A DNA stretch of 64,000 bases from contig NZ_FPIY01000002.1 in NCBI RefSeq assembly GCF_900119145.1, positions 62,001-126,000 of the forward strand, written 5' to 3'. The stretch comes from Cellulophaga fucicola. GTDB taxonomy: Bacteria > Bacteroidota > Bacteroidia > Flavobacteriales > Flavobacteriaceae. This document shows, in pieces, positions 26,087-35,016 of the stretch; within the stretch, counting starts at the first letter, position 1; each line of letters opens with the position of its first letter. The notes below the pieces were generated by a model that was given only the letters and a program-made list of their open reading frames with translations, did no database searches and was not told the DNA's origin. A program made the position numbers and the translations under genes.

Positions 26087-28294
26087 TTAATCCATCTTAA
26101 TTTCTAAAACAGCACCGTTTAATAAGTCTTGATGATTAATAAAATAGCCTTGAACAACTTTATTATTTAATTTAATAGACTTTATTTTTCCGTCTAAATC
26201 TCCTGTTCTTTTTATAACCAACTTTTTATTTTTGTAATAGGTAGTATCTAAATGAATGGTCATAGATGTAAACCTTGGTGTAGAAATAGTATAAACTGGT
26301 GTAGTCGGACTAACAGGGTATATACCCATCATTGCATATACCAACCAAGCAGACATTGTACCTGTATCATCATTACCTGGTAAACCTGCTGGTGTATTTG
26401 TAAAATATGTTTTTATTAATTGCTGTACACGTTGTTGCGTTTTCCACTCGTCTCCTTTACTATAGTTGTATAAAAAAGGATATGCTATATCTGGCTCGTT
26501 AGCCATATCAAACTGGTTATTGTCAAAAATATAATCTAAATGAGAAACAAATTGTTTTTTACCTCCCATTAATTTCATTAATCCCTTAATGTCATGCGGT
26601 ACCATAAAAGCATATTGCCAAGCATTACCCTCTATATACCCAACATTCTTCTCAAAATTAGCTCCCTTGTATGGATCAAAGGGTGTGTACCAACTACCAT
26701 CACTATTTTTAGGTCGCATTAGTTTAAGTTTTTTATCAAACAATTTTCTGTAAGATAAAGACTGATTATAAAACTTTTTATAATCGTCTTTTTTACCCAA
26801 TGTTTTTGCTAATTGCGCTATTGCAAAGTCAGATATATTATATTCTTCGGTTGAAGAAACAGGTCCTTCCCCGCCTCCATCTACACTTAAATATCCATTT
26901 TCCCAATATTCTTTTATTCCTGGTCGTAGCGGATTATTATTTAGCTGAGTTGCTCCTTTTACCATTGCAGCATATGCCTCATCAACATTAAAATCTGTAA
27001 TACCGCGTAAATATGTATCTGCAATAACTACAGGTGCAGGGTCACCAACCATTGTAAAAGTTTCGGTTGAATTTAGCTCCCATTTAGGCAACCAACCATT
27101 CTCTTTATACATAGACAACATACTATTAACCATATTAGATTGTTGTGCTGGGTACAAGGTACTCATTAACGGATGGTAATTTCTGTAGGTATCCCAAAGT
27201 GAAAAGACAGTGTATCTAGTCCCCTTTGTATTCCCTATTTTACCCGTTGCAATTTCTGGATAGTCTCCATTAAAATCGTTTAGCGTATTAGGGTGTATTT
27301 GTGTATGGTACAATGCTGTGTAAAATATTGTTTTATCATCGGTTGTGCCTCCTTCTACTTCTACCGTAGATAAAGTCTTGTTCCAAACTGCTTTTGTCTC
27401 TGTATATATATCTTCAAAACTTTTAGTAGCTGTTTCTTGTTCTAAATTTTCTCTAGCGTTTTCTATACTAACATAAGAAACTCCTATTTTAACCTCAACA
27501 CTCGTTTTTTGCTTAAAATTGTAACGCATATATGCACCAATACTATCGCCAACAACCTCTTTGGTGTATCCTTTCATCAATCTAGTCTTACCATTATAAG
27601 TCATCCATTGTGCTTCTACACCATTGTATTTCCTAGGTTTTTTCCAAGCACCAAATTCTTCCGCCGGTTTAGAGAATTTAGCAACAAAATATACCGGATA
27701 AGCGTGTTCTGGGCTATTGTAACAAAAAGAGCCAACTGTACGCATCCCCTCAATCTCTGTATTAGAAACTACCTTTACCATAGCACCTTGCTCATTGGTT
27801 AAACCCAATCCTAGGTTTACAAGTATGTTAGATTCTCCTGCAGGAAAACTATATCTAGAAACACCTACTCTTGTTGTTGCAGTAAGCTCTGTTTTTATTT
27901 TATATTTTGATAAGTTAACCGAATAATAACCTGCACTAGAAACCTCATCTGTGTATGTGGTTCCATATTCCATATGGTTTGTTTTTAGATTTCCAGTTGT
28001 AGGCATTGTTAGTATTACACCTAAATCTGGACAACCAACACCACTTAAGTTAACGTGAGTAAAACCTGTTAAAAAGGTATTTTGTTTTACATATGGGTTA
28101 GACAACCAACCAGCATCTTTCTCTACAGCTACATTAAAAGGAGATACACTTGCCATACCTCTTGGTGCAATAGCTCCTGGATTTGTTGCTCCAAAATTAG
28201 AAGTGCCAATAAACGGATTTACATAATCTACAGGCTTTTGCGCATAAACAAATGCAACTGCAACTAAAAAAATACTTAAAACTTTAAATTTCAT
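26087..28294 (-). CDS. GH92 family alpha-mannosidase (second copy)
   Basis: A 735-residue secreted enzyme of the GH92 family. Signal peptide (ending AFVYAQ), then PVDYVNPFIGTSNFGATNPGA, the canonical GH92 N-terminus. Further hallmarks are FSLWDTYRNYHPL, EGNAWQYAFMVPHD and LPGNDDTGTMSAWLVYAMMGIYPVSP, which carries the catalytic-base region. The last motif is closer to the well-studied mannosidases than that of the copy at 18789. It lies ten bases after the GH20 gene, so the two are co-transcribed. Likely product is mannose released from high-mannose N-glycan or mannan chains. Confidence 0.94.
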   Translation of the reverse strand: MKFKVLSIFLVAVAFVYAQKPVDYVNPFIGTSNFGATNPGAIAPRGMASVSPFNVAVEKDAGWLSNPYVKQNTFLTGFTHVNLSGVGCPDLGVILTMPTTGNLKTNHMEYGTTYTDEVSSAGYYSVNLSKYKIKTELTATTRVGVSRYSFPAGESNILVNLGLGLTNEQGAMVKVVSNTEIEGMRTVGSFCYNSPEHAYPVYFVAKFSKPAEEFGAWKKPRKYNGVEAQWMTYNGKTRLMKGYTKEVVGDSIGAYMRYNFKQKTSVEVKIGVSYVSIENARENLEQETATKSFEDIYTETKAVWNKTLSTVEVEGGTTDDKTIFYTALYHTQIHPNTLNDFNGDYPEIATGKIGNTKGTRYTVFSLWDTYRNYHPLMSTLYPAQQSNMVNSMLSMYKENGWLPKWELNSTETFTMVGDPAPVVIADTYLRGITDFNVDEAYAAMVKGATQLNNNPLRPGIKEYWENGYLSVDGGGEGPVSSTEEYNISDFAIAQLAKTLGKKDDYKKFYNQSLSYRKLFDKKLKLMRPKNSDGSWYTPFDPYKGANFEKNVGYIEGNAWQYAFMVPHDIKGLMKLMGGKKQFVSHLDYIFDNNQFDMANEPDIAYPFLYNYSKGDEWKTQQRVQQLIKTYFTNTPAGLPGNDDTGTMSAWLVYAMMGIYPVSPTTPVYTISTPRFTSMTIHLDTTYYKNKKLVIKRTGDLDGKIKSIKLNNKVVQGYFINHQDLLNGAVLEIKMD

Positions 28295-28304
28295 ATTTAT
28301 CTAT

Positions 28305-30629
28305 TTATTCTACAACAATTTCATCTACAAACAACCAAGCTCCTCCTCCTGTTGGCGGACTACTTAAGTTAGTTGCTATTACTTTTATATACCTTGCTTT
28401 TGTTTTATCAAAATTTATTGTAAAATCTTTTAATTCTGATTTCCCATTAACTTTAAATGCTCTACTAATTTCTCCTACTTTGGTAAACTTTTTTCTATGT
28501 TTAGATGTAAACACTTCAACTTTTATTGGAAAATAAATACCAGACCCTTGATTTTCTAATGTACCTAAAATCATTTTAGAAAATTCGGTTTCTTTCTCTA
28601 AATCTATAACCACTTCCATATTATTACCTAACCAACCTTGCCATTGACCGTCGTGAAAATTTTTAGAACCTCGCAGCACATTTACCAGTCCTACTTCTTT
28701 TGCTCCTTGGTAACTTTTATGATATTCCTCTTTATAAACAACCTCCTTAGCAGTAGCTTTATGGTAATTTATTTCTTTTTCTAAAACCGGACCTACCTTT
28801 TTTCCGTTTTCAAACATTGCTACTTTTATCTTTGTTGAAGCTGTTAATGTTATAGGTTCTTTGTATTGTAATGAAGATTGATGAACAGCACTACCATCTA
28901 TAGAATATCTAATATCAGAATTAGGAAATTCGTTTTTTAAAGCAATGGTTAAAATTCCTGTTTTTACATCAATTTTAGTATCTGTTGTAATTTGATAAGC
29001 ACTTTTAGCATAATTAACACCCATTACATCGTAACGCTTAAACAACTCTTTTACACGTCCTGAAAAATTTGTCCAATCTTTATTTTCTTTTGAACTCCAT
29101 ACAGCTTCTGACATAGCTGCTAGTCTAGGAAAAATCATATACTCAGACTGTTCTTCTGTTGGCAAATACTCTGCCCATAAATTTGCTTGTCCGCCTAATA
29201 CGTGTTTTTCTTGTTCTAAAGTCATTTCTTCTACTATAGGGTCAAAATTATACACCTTACTTAAAGGTGTGTACCCACCAAAAGCAAGAGGTTCTTTATC
29301 TTGATCTCCTTGGTAATGATCAAAATAACAATGCGTTCCTGGAGTCATTACAACATCATGACCTTCTGCAGAGGCCTCTAAACCTCCCTTTACACCTCGC
29401 CAGCTCATAACCGTAGCTCCTGGAGCTAAGCCACCTTCTAGAATTTCGTCCCAACCAATTAAAACTCGGTCATTAGAACTTATAAAACGCTCCATTCTCT
29501 TAATAAAATAGCTTTGTAACTCTTCTACATTTGCTAAACCTTCTGTTTGTAATCTAGCGGTACAATGCGGACACGTTTCCCAATTGGTTTTAGTAGCTTC
29601 ATCTCCGCCAATGTGTATATATTTAGACGGAAACAAATCCATTACCTCTGTTAATACATCTTCTAAAAAAGTAAAGGTTTCTTCTTTGCCTGCACAATAA
29701 ATATCTGTTATTGGCCACACACCACCAGACGGAACTACAATAGGTTTAGCCAAACAAGAAAATTCTGGATATGCAGCTATTGCACTACTAACATGGGCTG
29801 GCATTTCTATTTCTGGAACTACCGTAATGCCTCTTTCTGCTGCATAAGCAACAACTTCTTTTATTTGTTCTTGTGTATAAAAACCACCGTAAGTAGCTTT
29901 TGTTCCTAAAGGTGCATTTGGTCTAGCATTCCAAGGTTTATCTTCTTGGTTTACTCTAAAACCACCAACTCCTGTAAGTTTTGGGTACTTTTTTATTTCT
30001 ATACGCCATCCTTGATCGTCTACCAAGTGCCAATGAAAAGTATTCATTTTTAGCATTGCCATACGGTCTAACGTTTTTTTAATATAATCTACTTCAAAGA
30101 AATGTCTAGATACATCTAACATTAATCCTCTCCATTTAAAACGAGGAGCATCTTTAATTTCTACATTAGGAACAACCCAATTTTCTTGCACTAACGCAGC
30201 ACTTTCTATAGCTACAGGAAGTAATTGTTTAATAGTTTCTAAGCCGTAAACAAAACCAGCATAGGCATTTGCTTTTACAACAATTGCATTTGTTTTTATT
30301 GCCAAGTTATACTCCTCATCTTTTAAAGTTGTATCTACTACAAACTGAATATAATTGGTTGTTGGCACTATAGAAGCAACTTCTGTTTTTATGCCAGAGA
30401 CTTTTTCTAACTTAATAGAAAAAGAGCGCAATAAGTTTTGCTGTTCTTTTGTTTCTGCAATTAATTTAGTGTCATTAGTAAACTTAAAGCTACCTGTATT
30501 TAGCTCAGTAAATATTGGCTTAGGAATTATATTTATATCTTTTTCTGTAAATATTTTTTCTTCTTTATTTTCACAACTAAAAGCAGCTACTAAAAATAAA
30601 AAGGCTAATATGTATTTAGAGTGCTTCAT
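28305..30629 (-). CDS. GH20 beta-N-acetylhexosaminidase lipoprotein with C-terminal binding module
   Basis: A 774-residue lipoprotein (Cys19 in VAAFSCEN). A GH20b N-terminal domain (about 30-145) precedes the catalytic barrel (about 150-500) with FKWRGLMLDVSRHFF, HWHLVDDQGWR and the catalytic Asp343-Glu344 pair in HIGGDEATK. Residues about 540-620 resemble a chitobiase C-terminal domain, and about 630-774 a discoidin-like fold ending WLFVDEIVVE. It releases terminal GlcNAc or GalNAc. The ATG at 30629 is chosen over a TTG four codons upstream because it gives a cleaner signal peptide. The same C-terminal pair occurs in two proteins of the cytochrome cluster (39960 and 40766). Confidence 0.94.
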   Translation of the reverse strand: MKHSKYILAFLFLVAAFSCENKEEKIFTEKDINIIPKPIFTELNTGSFKFTNDTKLIAETKEQQNLLRSFSIKLEKVSGIKTEVASIVPTTNYIQFVVDTTLKDEEYNLAIKTNAIVVKANAYAGFVYGLETIKQLLPVAIESAALVQENWVVPNVEIKDAPRFKWRGLMLDVSRHFFEVDYIKKTLDRMAMLKMNTFHWHLVDDQGWRIEIKKYPKLTGVGGFRVNQEDKPWNARPNAPLGTKATYGGFYTQEQIKEVVAYAAERGITVVPEIEMPAHVSSAIAAYPEFSCLAKPIVVPSGGVWPITDIYCAGKEETFTFLEDVLTEVMDLFPSKYIHIGGDEATKTNWETCPHCTARLQTEGLANVEELQSYFIKRMERFISSNDRVLIGWDEILEGGLAPGATVMSWRGVKGGLEASAEGHDVVMTPGTHCYFDHYQGDQDKEPLAFGGYTPLSKVYNFDPIVEEMTLEQEKHVLGGQANLWAEYLPTEEQSEYMIFPRLAAMSEAVWSSKENKDWTNFSGRVKELFKRYDVMGVNYAKSAYQITTDTKIDVKTGILTIALKNEFPNSDIRYSIDGSAVHQSSLQYKEPITLTASTKIKVAMFENGKKVGPVLEKEINYHKATAKEVVYKEEYHKSYQGAKEVGLVNVLRGSKNFHDGQWQGWLGNNMEVVIDLEKETEFSKMILGTLENQGSGIYFPIKVEVFTSKHRKKFTKVGEISRAFKVNGKSELKDFTINFDKTKARYIKVIATNLSSPPTGGGAWLFVDEIVVE

Positions 30630-30641
30630 AAATTGTAGCAA

Positions 30642-31766
30642 TTAATTTAGTTCTTTACTAAGTCTTTTTATCACTTTAAATTGTTCATCTGTAAGTGCAT
30701 TACCATCAAAAATAGAAACTCCTTTTGCGCCATTATCTTTTGCTAATAGAATTGCTTTTTCTAAATCAGAAACCGACATATCTGGCACATAAATACCTGT
30801 ATGCAATTCGGTTTTAGAGTTTTTTAAATCTTTTACCCCCTCTCCTGTTGCATAACCAATCCAATCTATTTCTTCATTATAAAAATTATGATAAATCATT
30901 GGTAATACTTTATCTACATTCCATTTATCCCAACGTTGACGTACCATATGATCTGCCATTTCTGGGTAAGGAAATACTGCTGCAGTTAATATTTTATTGT
31001 TATTATGGGCAATTTCATAAGCCTCGTCTACAATAGCTTTTACCTTATTTAATCTAAACTGTTTCCACTCCATATCTATGGCAGGGTTTTCTGAATCTCT
31101 AGGATTTTTATGATGTTCCTTTTCAAACTCAGCTACACATACATCACAGTAACAAAAATCGAACTCAGGTAACTCTATCTCTTGTTTTAAATTATATTTT
31201 GGCAATAAACCAATAGGTAAAAAGATATCTGAATAACGAATGTAATCTAAATGTACACTTGACACACCTTCTACTTTTGCTAAACCTTCTACCAAACTTA
31301 AAATATGTGCTTTAGATTCTTTTCTAGTAGGACACAACCATTTGTAATAACCAACATAAGGTGGCTCATCAAAACAAGATTTACCATCTCTACTTACAGC
31401 ATACCATTCTGGATGTTGCTCTGCTACAGCATCTCCTGGTCTGTTTACTGTAAACATCCAAGCGTGTACATCTAAACCTTCTTTTTTTGCTATAGGTGTA
31501 ATTCTGCTTAATAACTTAGGATCTGTACCTGTGTTTATTAAAACATCTGTAATACCATTGGCTTTATATTTTGCAAACTCTTCTTGGTAAGCAGCATCTT
31601 CTTTTTCTGCATTAGCAGATGTCCACGTCCAAAATGTAAAACTATCTGTAGTAGTATTAGCCACTGGAGCTACTATTTCTTTTGTTTTTTTCTCTTCACA
31701 AGAAAACAACAATATAACTGCTAAAAAACCCACTACTACCTGTAAAAATATCTTATTCTGCTTCAT
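30642..31766 (-). CDS. GHL10-like putative glycoside hydrolase lipoprotein
   Basis: A 374-residue lipoprotein (Cys23 in ILLFSCEEKK). The body reads as a TIM barrel: FWTWTSAN, GITDVLINTGTDPKLL, LDVHAWMFTVNRPGD and SSVHLDYIRYSD. The HLDYIRY segment is the mark of the family-10-like glycosyl hydrolases (GHL10/YngK type). Two cysteine-rich spots (FCYCDVC and WLCPTR) are unusual and could bind metal or form disulfides. Activity and substrate are unknown. Within this locus it is the only candidate for an endo-acting enzyme, which is inference. It overlaps the upstream CBM9-like gene by 14 bases and ends 12 bases before the GH20 start. Confidence 0.75.
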   Translation of the reverse strand: MKQNKIFLQVVVGFLAVILLFSCEEKKTKEIVAPVANTTTDSFTFWTWTSANAEKEDAAYQEEFAKYKANGITDVLINTGTDPKLLSRITPIAKKEGLDVHAWMFTVNRPGDAVAEQHPEWYAVSRDGKSCFDEPPYVGYYKWLCPTRKESKAHILSLVEGLAKVEGVSSVHLDYIRYSDIFLPIGLLPKYNLKQEIELPEFDFCYCDVCVAEFEKEHHKNPRDSENPAIDMEWKQFRLNKVKAIVDEAYEIAHNNNKILTAAVFPYPEMADHMVRQRWDKWNVDKVLPMIYHNFYNEEIDWIGYATGEGVKDLKNSKTELHTGIYVPDMSVSDLEKAILLAKDNGAKGVSIFDGNALTDEQFKVIKRLSKELN

Positions 31767-32814
31767 AACTACTAAATTTTCCGTTTTCTTTAATTACTAG
31801 TATTTTATTTGTAAATGGACTCTTTACCCATATATTAAATCCTGTTGTGTGTTTTTCTAATCTAGGTTCTATTAGTTTACCTAATACCTTTTTAGATTGT
31901 ATTAAACTTTCATCCTTATGATATACAAAGCTTAAAAAAACATCATATAAATACCATTTAAGATGTTCGTCTTTTGGAATATTCCATTTTGGTTGCTTAC
32001 CATTAACCTCATCAGAAAAATAAACATACCCCCATTTATTAGGCTTATGCATATTAATTACCCCTTGCGGAGACCAAACCCAATTGTATTCTGGTAATAC
32101 TTTACCATTAGCATCTTTCTTTTTAGCATACTTACCATCTTCTATAGTATGCTGCCATTGTACTCGTGAAAAATTTATACGCCAAAAATCGTTTACAGGT
32201 ATTGTTTTTAAATTAGATGGCTCTAACATAGCCGCCCAAGGAATAGCAATTTCAACTGTCCAGCTTTTATCTGTATCACTACTATTATTTAAAGTTCCGT
32301 TTATATGTACTGCAGATTTTAAGCCGTTTATATCCCAATTATTTATAGCTGCACCACCTTGGCTATAGGTTTTTGTTAGCAACAAATCCCAAACAGTATT
32401 TAATACATTTACCTCTAATTCCATATAATTATGAGTGGTGCCTTTAGGATCTATAAAAATCTCAAAATCGTTGTTATAAAAAATTACAGCATCTCTTTTT
32501 GTTATATCTCCCCAAATATGAGGCTCTTCTAATTTTGCGAAAAAATACAGGTATTTTGCATCCCAAAGCATTTTAACTCTTGTGGCATAATTTGCTTTTT
32601 TATCTCCTTCAATATCTATAAAAACATCTGACCACTCTGCATTTTGCCAAGATTTCTCTGTATCTAAACCATCTACAATTAAACTATCTAACACTTTAAA
32701 AGCTGTATATTTTTTTGGTGCTTCTTGGGCAGCTGCTGCAGCACAACCTAAGTACAATAGAAAAAGAAAGATTGCTATTTTTTGTTTGGTTTTAACAGAA
32801 GTATCTAAACTCAT
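31753..32814 (-). CDS. Exported CBM9-like carbohydrate-binding protein
   Basis: A 353-residue protein with an N-terminal signal peptide (hydrophobic core about residues 13-25, followed by CAAAAAQEAP). Residues about 35-270 match the carbohydrate-binding family 9-like pattern: DSLIVDGLDTEKSWQNAEWSD, KMLWDAKYLYFFAKLEEPH, NDFEIFIDPKGTTHNYMELEVN, WTVEIAIPWAAM and NFWRINFSRVQW-like residues. It is the promoter-proximal gene of the minus-strand locus and faces the LytS gene across 249 bases. It probably binds sugar outside the cytoplasm and presents glycan to the locus's hydrolases. Confidence 0.82.
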   Translation of the reverse strand: MSLDTSVKTKQKIAIFLFLLYLGCAAAAAQEAPKKYTAFKVLDSLIVDGLDTEKSWQNAEWSDVFIDIEGDKKANYATRVKMLWDAKYLYFFAKLEEPHIWGDITKRDAVIFYNNDFEIFIDPKGTTHNYMELEVNVLNTVWDLLLTKTYSQGGAAINNWDINGLKSAVHINGTLNNSSDTDKSWTVEIAIPWAAMLEPSNLKTIPVNDFWRINFSRVQWQHTIEDGKYAKKKDANGKVLPEYNWVWSPQGVINMHKPNKWGYVYFSDEVNGKQPKWNIPKDEHLKWYLYDVFLSFVYHKDESLIQSKKVLGKLIEPRLEKHTTGFNIWVKSPFTNKILVIKENGKFSSYEAE

Positions 32815-33063
32815 AATCTTATATTATTGGTAACTTTATTTTAACCTTATTATAATTTAGTTGTTAATTAAATTATTTTTTATACTTTTCACGAGTCCTA
32901 TTCTGCATATAGTACAAAGCAGACATATCTAGTTTTTAGACTGTACAACAACTCTTTATAAATATTCTTTTTTTTATTTATACTGAAAATAATTTTAGAC
33001 CAATAACGACAGGCAAATGCTAAACGATTAAATAGTAGAGACAAAAACAACGAAACCAAACCA

Positions 33064-34149
33064 ATGAATATAAATAATAATGTAGACTCTTTTATAGATC
33101 AAAACTCCTCTAAAGGTTTTGATATTAACTACAAACACCACATTATTTTTTGGTGTATCTACTTTATATTTAACAGCTTACGATATAGTAATATTCATCA
33201 AGATTTTATGCTTTCTTTTCATATGAATCTTATTGGTTTTCCAATACATATGGCTATTGCATACTTTAATGTGTATTATTTAATGCCAAAGTTTGTTTTC
33301 AAAAAAAAATACTTTAGCTATACCATTTCCGTAATTGCTACTTTACTCGTAATGCTACTGGTAAAATACTATGCAACATATTATTTTATTGGTCCTAATG
33401 TTTGGCCAGAAGGTCCTGAAGAGTTAGAAGGTTTAACTTTAAACTACGCTACAACTATGATGGTTGGCGAGCTTTATGTTTCTTCTTTTGTTGCCGCTAT
33501 AAAACTTACCATAGATTGGTTAAAAGAACATAGCAAACTACATGAATTAGAAAAAAGACAACTAAGTACAGAATTACGTTTTTTACGCTCTCAAGTATCA
33601 CCTCATTTCTTTTTTAACACACTTAATAATGTCTATTCCTTAACCTTAGAAAAGTCTGACAGAGCTCCTGAAGTTATTTTAAAACTATCTGAATTAATGC
33701 GTTACTTATTATACGCAACCAAAAAGAACAAACAAGATCTTAAAAGTGAATTAGACTGTATACAAAACTACTTAGACTTAGAACGTTTACGTTTTGATGA
33801 GTCTTTAAACATAAACTTTAGTATTTCTGGAGATCTAGAAAACAAACGTATTTCACCTATGTTATTAATACCTGTCATAGAAAATTGCTTTAAACACGGT
33901 GCTAGTAAAAACATTGGAGATATGATTATAGATATAGATGTGCAAGTAAGTGAAGACTTTTTACACTTTAAAGTATCCAATACTATCCCTGTACATAGTC
34001 CAGAAAGTTTAATACCTATTAGAAGTGGTGGTATTGGACTAAGTAATTTAAAAAAGCGCCTGGAGTTAGGTTACAAGAAAGAAGACTACCACTTATCTAT
34101 TTATGAAAAAGAGAAAATGTTTAATGTAATTCTAAAACTTAAAGTATGA
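33064..34149 (+). CDS. LytS/YehU-type sensor histidine kinase
   Basis: A 361-residue kinase with four membrane spans in residues about 25-170 and no large extracellular domain. The His_kinase domain (PF06580 type) has phosphoacceptor His181 in SQVSPHFFFNTLNNVYSL, an N-box region (LLIPVIENCFKHG) and a glycine box (SGGIGLSNLKKRLELGY). The C-terminus overlaps the regulator gene by four bases (ATGA). It lies between the glycan locus and the cytochrome/DUF1501 cluster and is the obvious candidate to control one or both. Confidence 0.93.
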   Translation: MNINNNVDSFIDQNSSKGFDINYKHHIIFWCIYFIFNSLRYSNIHQDFMLSFHMNLIGFPIHMAIAYFNVYYLMPKFVFKKKYFSYTISVIATLLVMLLVKYYATYYFIGPNVWPEGPEELEGLTLNYATTMMVGELYVSSFVAAIKLTIDWLKEHSKLHELEKRQLSTELRFLRSQVSPHFFFNTLNNVYSLTLEKSDRAPEVILKLSELMRYLLYATKKNKQDLKSELDCIQNYLDLERLRFDESLNINFSISGDLENKRISPMLLIPVIENCFKHGASKNIGDMIIDIDVQVSEDFLHFKVSNTIPVHSPESLIPIRSGGIGLSNLKKRLELGYKKEDYHLSIYEKEKMFNVILKLKV

Positions 34150-34862
34150 TTAAATTACGAACCATAATTGTAGATGATGAGCCGCTTGCTATTAATGTTT
34201 TAAAAAATTATGTTTCTCAAGTACAAGAATTAGAATTAATAGAAACCTTCTCTAATGCTGTTGCTGCAACCACTTTTGTTCAGAAAAACACAGTAGATAT
34301 TATTTTTTTAGATATTAATATGCCCATTTTAGATGGTTTAGATTTTTTAAAAAATCTACAATCTGTTCCAATGGTTGTTATTACTACTGCTCACGAAGAA
34401 TATGCATTAACAAGTTACGAGCTACAAGCTATAGACTACCTAGTTAAACCAATTCCGTTCCCTAGATTTTTACAATCTGTACAACGTATTATCAAACTAA
34501 AACAAAGCAGTACAACTCCTGTTAGCGCAAGTAATACTGCAGAAAACCCTAGTATTTTTATAAAAATTGATAAAAAGAAATTACAAAAAATATTTTTAGA
34601 AGATATTTTGGTAATTGAAAGTCTAAAAGATTACATCCGTATAAAAACAAAATCAGATAAATACATCATTCATAGAACCTTAAGTAGTTTTACAGACGAA
34701 TTACCCAGCGATAAATTTATAAGAATACATAGATCTTACACAATATCTATTTGTAAAGTAGATACTATAGAAGGTAACAGCCTAGAAATTGGTGGTATAC
34801 GTTATACTATTGGTCGTAGTTATATTAATGATGTAAAAGAAACCCTATTAGGAAACGCATAA
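34146..34862 (+). CDS. LytR/AlgR-type response regulator (LytTR)
   Basis: A 238-residue partner of the LytS-type kinase. Receiver domain (1-120) with Asp10/Asp11, phosphoacceptor Asp56 in FLDINMPILDG, and Lys in YLVKPIPF. A LytTR DNA-binding domain follows (about 137-238) with DILVIESLKDYIRIKT, FIRIHRSYTIS and a terminal GRSY segment. LytTR proteins bind spaced direct repeats; no clear pair was found by eye in 32815-33063 or 34863-35016. The downstream gene starts 154 bases later. Confidence 0.93.
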   Translation: MIKLRTIIVDDEPLAINVLKNYVSQVQELELIETFSNAVAATTFVQKNTVDIIFLDINMPILDGLDFLKNLQSVPMVVITTAHEEYALTSYELQAIDYLVKPIPFPRFLQSVQRIIKLKQSSTTPVSASNTAENPSIFIKIDKKKLQKIFLEDILVIESLKDYIRIKTKSDKYIIHRTLSSFTDELPSDKFIRIHRSYTISICKVDTIEGNSLEIGGIRYTIGRSYINDVKETLLGNA

Positions 34863-35016
34863 TATTAAAACTGCATTTTCTTACTTAAAAAAATAACAGA
34901 AGCTTAGTTTTTTAATCATATTAAGCTATTATCATTTGTTATTGGTCGATATTTATTGTGAATCACTTTTATAATAACAATATTTAGTACCTATATAAAT
35001 GCTTATTTTTTAAGGT

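Noticed and set aside
33768-33980. Minus-strand ORF within the LytS kinase gene
   Set aside because: Overlaps the conserved His_kinase/ATPase region and has no independent evidence.
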